64,000 nt of DNA from Salvia splendens (Eukaryota; Streptophyta; Magnoliopsida; Lamiales; Lamiaceae). The position numbers were made by a program, and so were the translations under genes. The notes beneath the pieces are model-generated. The model saw only the letters and a program-made list of their open reading frames with translations. It ran no database searches and had not been told where the DNA came from. The stretch lies in contig NC_056038.1 in the NCBI RefSeq assembly GCF_004379255.2, positions 6,672,729 to 6,736,728 of the forward strand. Reading direction: 5' to 3'. This document shows, piece by piece, positions 11,151 through 22,230 of the stretch (positions within the stretch are counted from its first letter, which is position 1; every line of letters begins with the position of its first letter).

Positions 11151-13191
11151 TCAAGCAGCAGAAGGAGCCGCGACGTACATCACTTCGGGTGCATTAGCCT
11201 CATTCATGACCGCAGCAACGAAAGGCTGCAGATCCAGACGGCCGCCTTCAGTAGTCGGGGTGGGAGATCTCTTCAAGTCCAAAGAGTGGTCGTTGTAAAT
11301 GTCCCACCATTTGTTAACCAGCATCTTGATGTCTTCTCTCTGCATGTTCTCTTCCTCCCCCGTGTACCGCCATGGCTTCGACCCTGCAGCGCAGTAGTGA
11401 ACCACTTTGACTCGGTCGAGCTCCACGTTTTCTGGGTGGCGCCAAAGCATGGCTAGGACAAGGTTGTACACATTTGGTATTGCCTTGTACACATCCCTAA
11501 AAAACATGTTCAGAAAATCCTGCCATAAACCAATCAGAAAAAAACTTAGGCTCTGTTGGAGTATTCAATTCCAAATCCATTGTTTGAATTACAATTCTAA
11601 TTCCCTCCTCATTCCACAATTTGAATTCCATTCCAAATCCATTGTTTGAATTACAATTCTAATTCCTCCTCATTCCACAATTTGAATTCCATTTCAAAAG
11701 TAGATAATTGAAATTTCAAATAATTATAAAATTGGACACTTTCACTTCACACACTACACATGCCGACATGCGCACACTATATAATTTATTTCAATTCAAT
11801 TTGATATACATCATTTTTACCAACAAGAGATTTGGAATTAAATTATAATCCTTCAAATTCAATTCCATAGAATTCTAATTTCAATTATGTATATCGAATG
11901 GACTCTTACTATACATAGATAAAGATTAATTTTAGTAGAAAAGAAGAAAAAAATAAAATAAAATTAGTATTTATGGACGAAAGTAGTAGTAAATGATGTA
12001 GCTGCTCAGCGAAAGAAGTAGGAGGGGTGATCTTGAGGGTAGCAAGGAGGCTCTCATAGGTGGCAAGACGAACATGCCGGCATTGAAGTAGAGGGCGGGA
12101 GGCGGGCCCATCTCCGCCGGCCACGTCACCTTCTCCGGGCTCTGCTGGCAGTAGCCAATCTTGTATTGCGGCGTGTGGCTCCATGTTTTCTCGCAGAAGC
12201 AATCCATGACCGCATAAAAATAACCATCCTCCAAATCAAACAGATCATCAATGTTCTCAAACACTTGAATGTCACCATCCAAGTATATCATCTTGCTATA
12301 CTCCACAAACTTCACACCCAAAAAGAAACTAAAAATTATCAGCAACACCCCACAAATCCCTAATCAATGAAATGAAAATGAAAAACATATATAATGCATG
12401 ATGTTGAAACAAACTCATTCTTATCACATAAAATTGGTAATAATTCTATCTCATCTATTATAGTATATTCTTAGATAATTCTCCCCTTGAGTGACCTAAT
12501 TCTATAATCTATATAGATAAGTTTCCAGAATCGGACAAGAAAACCCACGTGTTTGGCATGCAAAGATAGGTGATAGAGCAACACTACCATATCCAGAAGA
12601 TGCTAAACTAGTTGGATCGATCTAGTATACACTAGAAGAAAAGAACAGTTGAGAATATTTTTTTAATGCAGTTCAAGGATACTAAAATATATTTCAAATA
12701 ATACTACTATTATAAAAGGTTGGCGTTTCAATTAAAATTAGAGAACAGATCAAAATATCATAAGAAAAGCAAAAGTCTTAGCTAATTTATCACGGCTTAG
12801 TTATTTAAAAAAAATTAAATTAAACATAATATTTTGCGTAAATTTATTAAAGTGGTAGGTACCTCCCAGATACGGAGCTTGGAGTAGTTGATGACGTAAT
12901 ACGCCATGGCAAACAGCGTCTGGTTCTCCGGCGGGTAGACGGGCTCGATCTCCCGAACTATGCAGCCTTGCTCCTCCAGTATGCGGCGGTGCTTCGCAGG
13001 CACGTCGGGAAGCACCGCCACAACGAGAGGATACTCTGTCTTGACCTTCCGCAGGCCCTTGGCCAGCCCCACCACGCCCTTCACGTAGTCGCCATTGCCA
13101 GCCAAGAAAGTGATGTAAGCTCTCGACGGCAGCGACGTCGTTTTCACTGTAACTGCCTCCGCTGCCGTGACGTGACGAGTTCGGGAGCCAT
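11151..13191 (-). pseudogene. GolS: Galactinol synthase gene with three disabling lesions
   Basis: GolS transfers galactose from UDP-galactose to myo-inositol, the first step to raffinose-family sugars. Exon 1 (13191-12863) has SRAYITFLAGNGDYVKGVVG and NYSKLRIWE. Exon 2 (12309 to about 12005) has FVEYSKMIYLDGDIQVFENI, with the DxD-type DGD, and PALYFNAGMFV. Exon 3 (11519-11151) has DFLNMFFRDVYKAIPNVYNL, VVHYCAAGSKPWRYTG and the family's C-terminal APSAA. Lesions seen: the usual MAPELV start at 13191 is out of frame with the core and hits a stop after 15 codons; a short deletion after GMFV (about 12075) shifts frame; the expected exon 2 donor reads CT instead of GT at about 12005. Assembly errors are an alternative, but three independent hits favour a pseudogene. 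Confidence 0.82.
11546..11930. repeat. MITE-like insertion with a 62-bp tandem duplication in GolS intron 2
   Basis: Within the intron, a unit starting CCAAATCCATTGTTTGAATT repeats with a 62-bp period (11571 and 11633). The right part (11825-11890) has an inverted version (CTTCAAATTCAATTCC, TAGAATTCTAATTTC), giving a partly palindromic AATTC-rich element. It begins near GGCTCTGTTGGAG (11549). No clear target duplication was found. Confidence 0.45.
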
Positions 13192-13551
13192 GGAAAGGGA
13201 CAAGTTTTGTAAACTGATGTGAATTTGAATTTTTTATCTTAAGTTCTTTGCGACAGAGTAGAGTTTATATAGTTAAAAAAACAGGACAACTGTGTTTAAT
13301 TTTATAAACAATGATAAATCGCCACAAGACACGTGTACCTTCATATGATCGGACGGCCGTGTAGGATTAGGGCGGGATGTTGAATCTTCTGGATTGTGAG
13401 ATGAGAAAAATAAACTAGAACTCCACTGGAAAATGTAGGATTACTGGCCACAATTTATTAACTGTTACAAATATTAATAATTTAATATAGACCACTTATG
13501 CTTTTGGCGGCCACATAAAAAAAAATTGTGCTAGGGGCTGAACTGTATATA

Positions 13552-13851
13552 CTTTCTTGTCCGTGAATAATTATCTTATAGTACATTGTCTGTTGTCGAA
13601 AAATAATTTTATCTATATCTTCTTATACTTCTGATAATTCGGCTCTACATTTCATTAACTTTCATTACTCAAATTTTACGTAGAATTCATTAGCTTTCAT
13701 TACTCAAATTTTACGTAGAATTAATATATAAAGTAGGAGTATTACATAACTTTTTCCACTCGTATTTTTTTACGATTCTTAAAACTCAAACATAAATATA
13801 ATAAAAAAAATAAAGTAATATATCACGGAGGAAGGGGAGTACTTTTATAGT
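13552..13851. repeat. Degenerate MITE with an internal 37-bp direct repeat
   Basis: The ends resemble Stowaway-type termini: TACTTTCTTGTCCGTGAATA at left and ATCACGGAGGAAGGGGAGTA at right. Inside, the unit ATTCATTAACTTTCATTACT followed by CAAATTTTACGTAG occurs twice in tandem (about 13653-13722). It lies upstream of the GolS pseudogene. Nothing coding is seen from 13200 to 14250. Confidence 0.4.
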
Positions 13852-14460
13852 AATATATACTAGCATTTATATGTGAGAAACATATATACGTATCAAACAA
13901 AATATTAAAATTTCAATTAAAACACCTCAAACTATAATTATAAAATTATAAACTCTAACCATGACATTTTAAACTTAGATCATGTAAAGATCAATTATTT
14001 TCAATTAATTACAAAATCCTATACGAAATAAACTACACATTCAATCCATGACATTTTTTTCAATTTTCATTTTTAATTTTTATACCAATAAAGTAAATGT
14101 TAGGAATTCTTATAAAATTTACATAATTGAATTGAAAAGAAGAAGAATAAAAAGTTTAATTAATCACTAAACTTAATTATAGAAGTATGAACCAATTTAA
14201 AATTGTGAGACACGCAAGGCTCTTATTTCTAAAACTAACAACACTAATTAAAAATAGAGGGAACATCATTTTTGGTCCACGAACTTTGCCAAAGTATCAT
14301 TTTAGGTCCGTGAACTTTGAAAATATCATTTTAGGTCCGTGAACTTTGAGTTAGTATCATTTGAGGTACTTTTTACTATTTCCAAGTTTTTTTGGACGAA
14401 AATACCCTCAATACCTTAAAGTGTATATATTTTTAATAAATTTATCATATACTCATATTT

Positions 14461-14817
14461 TTTTTATAAATATCTTTACAATATATTTTTGACAAATTTT
14501 CTAAATATAATTTGACCTTAAATATTATCACATAATTTTGTGACATGCAAGTAAAATTGCTTCTTCAATTTTTGTATTAATTTTTTTTAAAAACTGAATA
14601 AAGAACTTTCTTCAATAATAAAAAATTGAATAAAGATCTTTTTATAAATATCTTTACAATATATTTTTGACAAATTTTCTAAATATAATTTGACCTTAAA
14701 TATTATCACTTAATTTTGTGACATGCAAGTAAAATTGCTTCTTTAATTTTTATATTTATTTTTTTTTAAAATTGAATAAAGAACTTTCTTTAATAATAAA
14801 AAATTGAATAAAGATCT
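14461..14817. repeat. 178-bp tandem duplication, two copies
   Basis: The segment starting TTTATAAATATCTTTACAAT is repeated with a period of 178 bases (14466 and 14644 mark the same base). Copies differ by a handful of substitutions. Each carries TTTGACCTTAAATATTATCA, ATTTTGTGACATGCAAGTAA and AATAAAAAATTGAATAAAGA. Just upstream (14270-14380), short repeats of TTTAGGTCCGTGAACTTTGA resemble the end of a known class of plant MITEs. No coding potential. Confidence 0.75.
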
Positions 14818-15297
14818 ATGGGCGCTATTACGAGTGGCCTAATAAGTCTCGACTATTGTTTTTTCTCTATACTTTTTAGGTTGTAATTTTTGAATTAAAA
14901 TATGTTTAGTCCACTATGTATGGAGAGTATTAGTATTTTATAAAGAAGAGAGTGATTTAAAACCCAAATTATAGTTGTTTTATTAAAATGTTCCCAAATT
15001 CGAGAATTATTTGATTATACCACGAACTATTTTCTTTGTATAAAAATGTCGCATCTATAATCTTCAAATAACTCGATGGGAACGTAGTTTATATTTCATG
15101 TCATGTCATTTATTTTTTTTAAAATATACCCAATAGGATCGAACAAATGAAAGGGGCGAAAAATAGATGCAAGATATTTTTTATACAAAGACAATCTTTT
15201 CTATATAAACAAATAATTATATGAGGAATCCGGAGTAATAGTGCAGTTGGTTATGGAGGGGCAGAGTTACAATAAGAATTGTCGGAAATAATTACTA

Positions 15298-15497
15298 CTC
15301 CCTCTGTCCCAAATAAGATGGCACACTTGGGAGATGACACGAGATTTTAGGAGATGTTGTTTTGTGTGTTAAGTGGTGAGAGAAAATATAATTTTATAAT
15401 TGATGTGAGAGGAAAATTTTTCCAAAAGAGAAAATGTGACATTTTTTGTGGGACAAACTAAAAAGGAAAATGTGACATCTACTATGGGACGGAGAGA
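15298..15497. mobile_element. Stowaway-type MITE, 200 bp
   Basis: Terminal inverted repeats CTCCCTCTGTCCC and (reverse complement of the right end) TCTCTCCGTCCC, flanked by TA on both sides (15296-15297, 15498-15499). The internal sequence includes AAGATGGCACACTTGGGAG and GAAAATGTGACATCTACTAT. A decayed relative is at about 46598-46785. Confidence 0.75.
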
Positions 15498-15789
15498 TAC
15501 TATATACTATATGAGAATGGTTGGATTACGACATTATTTATCATAATTAAGGATGGGTTGATTCACTTTCCATAATACCATTCGTTCTAATTACTTTCCT
15601 TTACCGTCAAAGATCCTTTTTAAATTAGATTATTTATAAAATCATAAATTGAACTTGTATTGCATTTACTTTTTTGGATAATAATATTGTAGGAGTATTA
15701 TTTTGTGTAGCTCTGGATTTGGAAGAAATTTAAATTTTAGTACAAGAGATAATCCTATATATGATGAGCACGAATTTAAAAATATTGGT

Positions 15790-16235
15790 AGAGAATTTTT
15801 TTTTCTAGGGAACTTTAATCCTTTCATAAAAGGGGTAGTTTTTTTTTTTTAAATTCCACAAGGGGAGTGACGCATGCATGCCCGTGATGCGTCTCTGTTA
15901 TTGAAACGCATCGTTTAAAAAAACACGTTTTTATTAAAGACGCATGTAACTCATGCGTTTTTATGAAAGACGCATGTAGCTCATGCGCCTCTCTCGCACG
16001 TTCTGTTATGTGCTGTATTGGGGGTGATTTATTTCGTTAAGAATTTAAAAAAACTATCCATTTTATGGAATGATTAAAATTCTCTAGAACAAAAAAAAAT
16101 TCTCTGCTACATGCGTCCTTTTCTCGCGCGTTATGTTCTTTTATGTATTGGGGATGATTTATTTCGTTAAGAATTAAAAAAAAACTACCCCATTTATGGA
16201 ATGATTAAAGTTCCCTAGAACAATAAAGAATTTTC
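15790..16235. repeat. Foldback element with a duplicated right arm
   Basis: The left arm (15790-15850) reads AATTTTTTTTTCTAGGGAAC, then CTTTCATAAAAGGGGTAG. Its reverse complement is found twice at the right, at about 16030-16105 and 16140-16235 (CTACCCCATTTATGGAATGA, GTTCCCTAGAACAATAAAGA). The core has two near copies of GAAAGACGCATGTA(A/G)CTCATGCG (about 15938-15990), themselves palindromic around GCATG. This may be a Mutator-like or foldback MITE with one arm duplicated. No target duplication was confirmed. Confidence 0.55.
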
Positions 16236-16504
16236 TTCGGTAGGATTATAACTCAAATGTTTCTGTTACACCAGTTGTGTTATTTTGTCTTACAATTATA
16301 ATTGGACCTAATTTAAATTGTGGTTACAAAGGACCGCAGTTTATAATTTTAATCCAACAGTTCCTTTAACTGATCAGAAGGTTGGAAGCTTCTAGAGATT
16401 TTGTAGATTTTTAATTTAATATTAAATATTCACTCTTAATACAATTAAGTTATTACTATATTGATGGATAATACTGCTGCTTTTTAAATATGTCTCATAT
16501 GCAG

Positions 16505-16787
16505 TACTAGTCCATTCCACCCTACTGGTATTTAGTTAATTAAATTATTAATAGTAAAGTAGGAGAAAGAATAACATAAGAAAGAAAAAAAAAATAAAGT
16601 ACTATGAGTGAGAATAAAATAAAAAAAAGAAAGAAATAATAAAGTGGGATAAATGATAAAGTAGGAGAAAGGGGAATAAATTGGGTGGATAGGAGTGAGT
16701 AAATTATTACCAAAAGAGGAAACGACTCACTTAGATTGGGACGTACCGAAAAGGAAAACGTCTCACTTAGGTTGGACCGAGGGAGTA
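16505..16787. repeat. Degenerate Stowaway-like MITE
   Basis: Right end reads AGGTTGGACCGAGGGAGTA; the left end around TAGTCCATTCCACCCTACTG is its weak inverted partner. The right half carries two imperfect copies of a GAAAACG(T/A)CTCACTTAG(A/G)TTGG block (16720-16745, 16752-16778). The rest is A/G-rich. Confidence 0.4.
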
Positions 16788-16789
16788 TT

Positions 16790-18230
16790 AAATAAGTTAA
16801 CGCTACTACGCTAGTACAAAATTTTAATTTTTAAGCTTCCCAAAATTTAATTTATTCTCTTCTTGAACTTGAAACTTCCATTGCGTTACAGTCGAACAGC
16901 AAATGGATCCACCTTTTTTTCATGTTGCACTGCTGAAATAATGGAAAGGGTAACTAAAGTTGAACCACAAAATTCACATGCCTTTTTAATTTTTTTTCTC
17001 TTCTGCGATAATTGATCGACATCGAGGGTCCATAAACAGCTACACATTTTAGGAATTGCATTTCTTTATTCCTTTTATAGTAATTGATGTACTACTAATT
17101 TTCATCGATTTCAAATCTCAATAATTAACAACATAGTGTTTTATTCCCAAATCCCAATAATTAACAGCACGAGCTTTGACTTGTGCACAGCACCATCTCG
17201 AATTTTATTTCAGTTTAAAACTTAAAACAACTAATATCACGGCGAGATCGCCAACCACAAATTGACAAAACCTCGTCGGTAACGCAGCAGACAAAAATGA
17301 AAAGCAGTTTTATTAAACACGTGCTACGGAAATGGGAGTAAGATCTTTTTCTTTTCTTTTTTTTTGATAAAAAGAAAAATGCTTAAAAACCGGACCGGTG
17401 AATGAACCGACGAGGCTACTACCTGGTTCACGGTTCAACCTATCCGACCGATTTAGCTACTGGTCGAACCGTTTTACCATGCAAATATATATAATTAAAT
17501 ATACTCTTACAAAATATATTAAATTTAGTGAGTATTGTTACTACCTTCAGTTAAGTTTAATTGTGAGTAAATATAGACTTTTAAATTAGTTATTCAACAG
17601 TAAATAAAATTCCAACGTCGATGGGCCTAATTAAGGCCCAATTTTATATATGGGCCTTTCAGTTGTAGCCTAAAATCGAAGGTTAAATTGTAGTACTCCA
17701 TATATTGGCCTACGCTTTTTTAAAAATGACACATTTTGGGTCAATCCTGGCACTTATTTTGCTTAAATTCTAGAAGTAATTTTTAAAGTTATAATTTTTT
17801 CAACCAGATCCGAATAAAATCTTTTTTTAGCAGAAATTGCATATTTTAGTTAAAAAATAATACAGTAAATAATTCAGGAGTTGTGTTGGGGCTTTCCATC
17901 CAACACAACATATTCATGCCAGATTGGATAAAATATGTTAAACTTCTTATGTTTTGCTATGCTTTTAAGATTATTTATTAATTAGAGCCCAGTAATTCTT
18001 GTTAGGCTTTATATTTAGCATTCGTAGTTGATTGTATGAGTTTATAATTTTAAAGATCAATATCCCTATTTTATTGTTTAATAATGTAACTGAAGAAACA
18101 AATGTTAAATTGATTCAGCGTATATTGCTAGTGTATTTAAAAATGCATATTACTAGTATTAACATAGTAAAACTAATAGTGTGACATTGTGAAATCGCGG
18201 AAGGGATCACCTCATACTTTGCATAATACA
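16790..18230. other. AT-rich intergenic stretch without a recognised gene
   Basis: No coding frame or RNA gene was recognised. A palindromic GGGCCTAATTAAGGCCC lies at 17623-17639, with GGGCC again at 17652. GGCCCA-type motifs are typical of plant housekeeping promoters, but no adjacent exon was found. TTTTTCTTTTC-rich tracts lie around 17345-17370. Confidence 0.4.
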
Positions 18231-18234
18231 TTTT

Positions 18235-19135
18235 ATAATACATCATTAAATAGTTGACAAATGGAACCTATTTTATGGTTAAAAAAGTTATTTCTAGAAA
18301 TCATTCCCTTCACTTTCTTACTACCATATTTAATCAAAATAATTTTGTTAACTCTTGTTAAACAAATATCATAAGTCAAATTTTACTTTTTTAAAAAGAT
18401 TTATATGAGAAAATGTAACTTTTACGTATTCTGAAAAAAAAATGTCAAAAAATTCCCTTTTTATTTTACTTTGATGATTTATCTTTTAATATCACTAAAA
18501 GAATGTCGCTCTTATATAAAATTGTGAATAAACTAAAGCTTGATCAAATTTTATGTTTTATATTGCTATTTTCTCAATATAAAATTTATTATATATATTC
18601 TATAAAAATAACTGCAAAATTTTATTAAGTTAAAAAAGGTTGACATAATTAGTTGACTATAATTTTTTAAAAAAATCGGTTTCATTATAATAGAATCAAC
18701 TAATTATATCAAAAAAAAATTATTAATTAAAATTTTGCAATTATTTTTATGGAGTGCTATATTTTTTATATTATTTTGTATTTCGATAATAGCTATATAA
18801 AACATGATATTTGGTCAAATTCTAGTTAATTGCATTTTTATATAAGATCGACATCTTTTACAATATTAAAAATTATATAATCTCAATAAAATTAGAAAAG
18901 AAATAATTTTTTTTAAAATTTGATAGAATACATAAAAAATTAATCTTTTTATATAAATATTTTGAAGTAAATAAAATTTGACTTATTAAATATTTTTAAC
19001 AATTTATGTAGATTCTTTGATTAAATATAATAAGCAAAAGTGCATGAAATAACAAAACTAGGAATAATTTCTAAAAATAACTTTTTTAACCATAAAATAG
19101 GTTCCACCTGTCAACTATTTAAATGGTGTATAGCA
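18235..19135. repeat. Long inverted repeat (about 0.9 kb, arms of about 440 bp)
   Basis: The left arm begins near TTAAATAGTTGACAAATGG, then AACCTATTTTATGGTTAAAA. The right arm reads, as reverse complement, TTTAAATAGTTGACAGGTGG, then AACCTATTTTATGGTTAAAA. The match continues inward with several percent divergence through TAAGTCAAATTTTA blocks, a GATGTCG.TCTTATATAAAA block and AATAACTGCAAAATTTTA, meeting near 18690. RNA from either strand would fold into a long hairpin. It ends about 27 bp before the ATG of the DUF538 gene (19162). It is probably a foldback or Mutator-like MITE; no coding capacity was seen. Confidence 0.75.
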
Positions 19136-19266
19136 GAATGCAGTGGAATATCCAAACGTCGATGGCCGTTCTCTCGCTCCTCTTCCTATCAGGCGGCGCC
19201 GCTCCCACGGCATACGATGCAATCCAATCCTACGGTTTCCCTATCGGTATCCTTCCAAAGGGGGTA

Positions 19267-19687
19267 TGATAAGGAAAAGCTCCTTATCAGAGAACGTTAC
19301 TGTAAAAAAAAATAAGGAAGACTAGGAAATATTTAAGGATTCTTATTAAATGCCCCCAATTCACATAACAAGATTCCTATTTATATTAACTAAGGACCCT
19401 AGGGTTGATTCGACTCTCTTTTGCATATCGGGAAAGAACCAACAAAGAAAACCCGACATGGAGCTTATAAGAACGCTCGACTCTCTACTCCTATTACATT
19501 AGATAACTGACTAACTAACTTAATATGTAACTAACGACCTACATAGTCGAGAAAACGTGCTGGTGGGCGTCTTGTACGCTGCGGTCTGGTAGCATCTTGA
19601 TTATCCTCAGTCTTGGTATCTTCCTCTTGGTTCTGATGATCATCAAGCTGGGTTGGTGATGGTTGAGCAGATGTATGGTACGTATCA
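19267..19687 (-). repeat. 3' LTR of the Gypsy element
   Basis: 421 bp, the direct repeat of 24603-25023. It includes the last 157 nt of the pol reading frame, which stops at 19531. In the 5' LTR the same coding tail is present without its upstream frame. Confidence 0.95.
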
Positions 19688-22230
19688 ACTCCCCCCCGGA
19701 TAGAATCTTCCTTGTCCTCAAGGAGAAGCGAAGGAAACCTTCGGAATAGGGAAGTAATCGGTTCCCAGGTAGGGATTGAATGAGCATCATCGGACCATTG
19801 TACTAAGCCCTGTTCCACAGGCTTGCCTTGCTGCATCACAACGCGTCTATCCAGTAACTTCACTGGTATACTGATTGGGTGCGACATGAAGAAGTCATCA
19901 GGAAGAGCAGCAGGCACAAAAACAGAGTCTCCCGCAACAAATGGACGTAGAAGGCTGACATGAAAAACGTTATGAATTCTGCATCCTTGTGGCAAATCAA
20001 GGCGATACGCAACAGGACCCACCTTGGCCACCACTTTAAAAGGCCCGTAGTAACGCCGAGAAAGCTTTGCAGATAGCGGACGTGCAACTGAATGTTGCCT
20101 ATGCTGTTGCAATTTTAGGAGAACCATGTCTCCCACATCAAAATGCACATCACGGCGATGTTTATTAGCAACATCACGCATACGCTGTTGTGCAGACTCC
20201 AGGTTTGATCGCAATTTGATGAGCAATTCACCACGTTGACGGATGAGGTCTGCAATTGCTGGGGGTGTAGTCGAGGAAGGCGGGGCAGCAACCAACGATG
20301 GAGGTTCACGACCATACAATGCACGAAATGGAGAAGTGCCCAAACCCGAATGATGGAAACAGTTAAGAGCCAACTCAGCCCATGGTAAAAATTCTGTCCA
20401 TTTCGACGGCTTGTCCGCTGTAAAGGCACGCAAATATTGCTCAAGACCCCTATTCCGTACCTCAGTTTGACCATCGGATTGAGGGTGGTAGGCTGTGGTG
20501 AAATGTAATCTCGTGCCACTTAAACGAAGCATATGTTCCCAAGTTGTGCTCAGAAAAATGGGATCACGATCAGAGACTAGAGTATTTGGAAAACCATGAT
20601 GTTTAACGACCGTCTCAATGAACAAGCGAGCAACACGCAAAGCATCAAATTTAGTAGGCAATGCCGCAAAGTGCGCATATTTTGATAACCTGTCAACGAC
20701 CACCATAATCACAGTATAACCGCGTGAAGGAGGGAGTCCTGTAATGAAATCCATTGATACATCGTCCCACACTTGTGACGGAATAGGTAAAGGTTGAAGA
20801 AGGCCAGCTGGACGTTGAGTCGAATACTTGGTTGTTTGACAGTCAACACATGAAGCAACATACTTTCTTACGTCATGACGCATCCTTGACCAATAGAAAA
20901 CTGCTGCCAATCGTTTAAATGTTCTATCCACGCCCGGGTGACCTGCAGCTGGAGTGTTATGGTATTCAAATAATAGCCGGGCTCGAGCTGGAGAGTTGGG
21001 ATCCACATATATACGCCTTTTGAAATAAATCAAACCATCGCAATAAGTGAACTCTGGAGCAGCTGACCCATCAGCAATAGATTGGCGTACTGCAGTCAGC
21101 ACAGCGGAAGAGGCTGTCTCAGCTCGTAAATCATCCAGCAAATTAGGCAAAGGATGAGCCATTGCAGTGAAGAGGTCACCATCGCTGTCCGCATCTGGGT
21201 CGCGACGTGAGAGAGCATCTGCGACTTTGTTGGAAACACCCGATTTGTACTCTATTCGAAACTTAAAACCCATTAGTTTACGAACATAGAATTGTTGATC
21301 AGGAGTTTGAATAATTTGTTGAAGCAAGTCCTTAAGACTCTTTTGATCGGAGCGGATGATGAACTCTCTTCCCAATAAATATTGCCTCCATTTCTGAACA
21401 GCTTCAACAATAGCATACAATTCTTTGTGATAAGTGGAAGCCGTGCGCCGTCGAGGTCCAAGCTTTTTACTGAAGAAAGCTAACGGATGACCATCTTGTA
21501 ATAATACCGCTCCAATTCCAAAATCCGATGCATCTGTTTCAACACAAAATGTGCGACTGAAATCCGGGAGCCGCAGAACAGGTGCTGAAATCATAGCAGC
21601 CTTAAGAGCTGCGAAACTGTCATCTGCCACCGATGTCCATGTAAAAGAATCTTTCTTGAGTAGCTCGGTGAGTGGGGCAGCAATCATCGCGTAGTGAGCA
21701 ATGAAACGTCGATAATAGCCCGTCAAGCCTAGAAATCCCCTCAACTGTTTAACCGTCGACGGAGTAGGCCACGCCACCATAGATTCCAATTTAGTTGGAT
21801 CAGCTTGAAGTCTCCCATTAACAATTATGTGGCCCAAATAATCCACGGATTCACTACAAAAAGTGCACTTTGAAAGTTTGACAAAAAATTGATTAGCCGC
21901 CAAAATAGACAGGATCTCCGTTAAGTGGCTGCAGTGCCTCTCAAGAGTAGGACTGTAAACCAGGATATCATCGAAGAACACAATGACAAACTTACGCAAC
22001 AAAGGCCGAAAAATGGAGTTCATGGTCGCTTGAAACGTTGAAGGAGCATTCGTGAGACCGAATGGCATCACAAGGAACTCAAAATGACCATCATGCGTTC
22101 GAAAAGCTGTCTTGAATATATCCTCTCTGTGCATCCGAATCTGATGATAACCCGAACGAAGATCAAGCTTTGTGAAAAACTTCGCTGCACCCAACTCATC
22201 AAATAGCTCATCTGCAGTAGGAATAGGAAA
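19531..22230 (-). pseudogene. Gypsy pol: RT, RNase H, integrase, chromodomain-like tail
   Basis: In order: RT with KFFTKLDLRSGYHQIRM, VMPFGLTNAPSTFQ and the FFDDILVYS active site; RNase H (FCVETDASDFGIGAVLLQDG, FIIRSDQKSLKDLL); integrase zinc site (AGHPGVDRTFKRL, CVDCQ); integrase core (DFITGLPPSRGYTVIMVVVD, LVSDRDPIFLSTTWEH, FTTAYHPQSDGQTEVRNRG), giving D,D,E; then FHVSLLRPF and a chromodomain-like segment (VVMQQGKPVEQGLVQW, IPTWEP). All domains look intact. The stop at 19531 lies inside the 3' LTR. With the 5' part this would be one long gag-pol, broken by a single frameshift. Confidence 0.93.

Noticed and set aside
12815..13147. Galactinol synthase exon 1 starting at GTG 13147
   Set aside because: GTG is not a credible plant start. 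The conserved MAPELV start is at 13191 in another frame, which supports a lesion rather than an alternative start.
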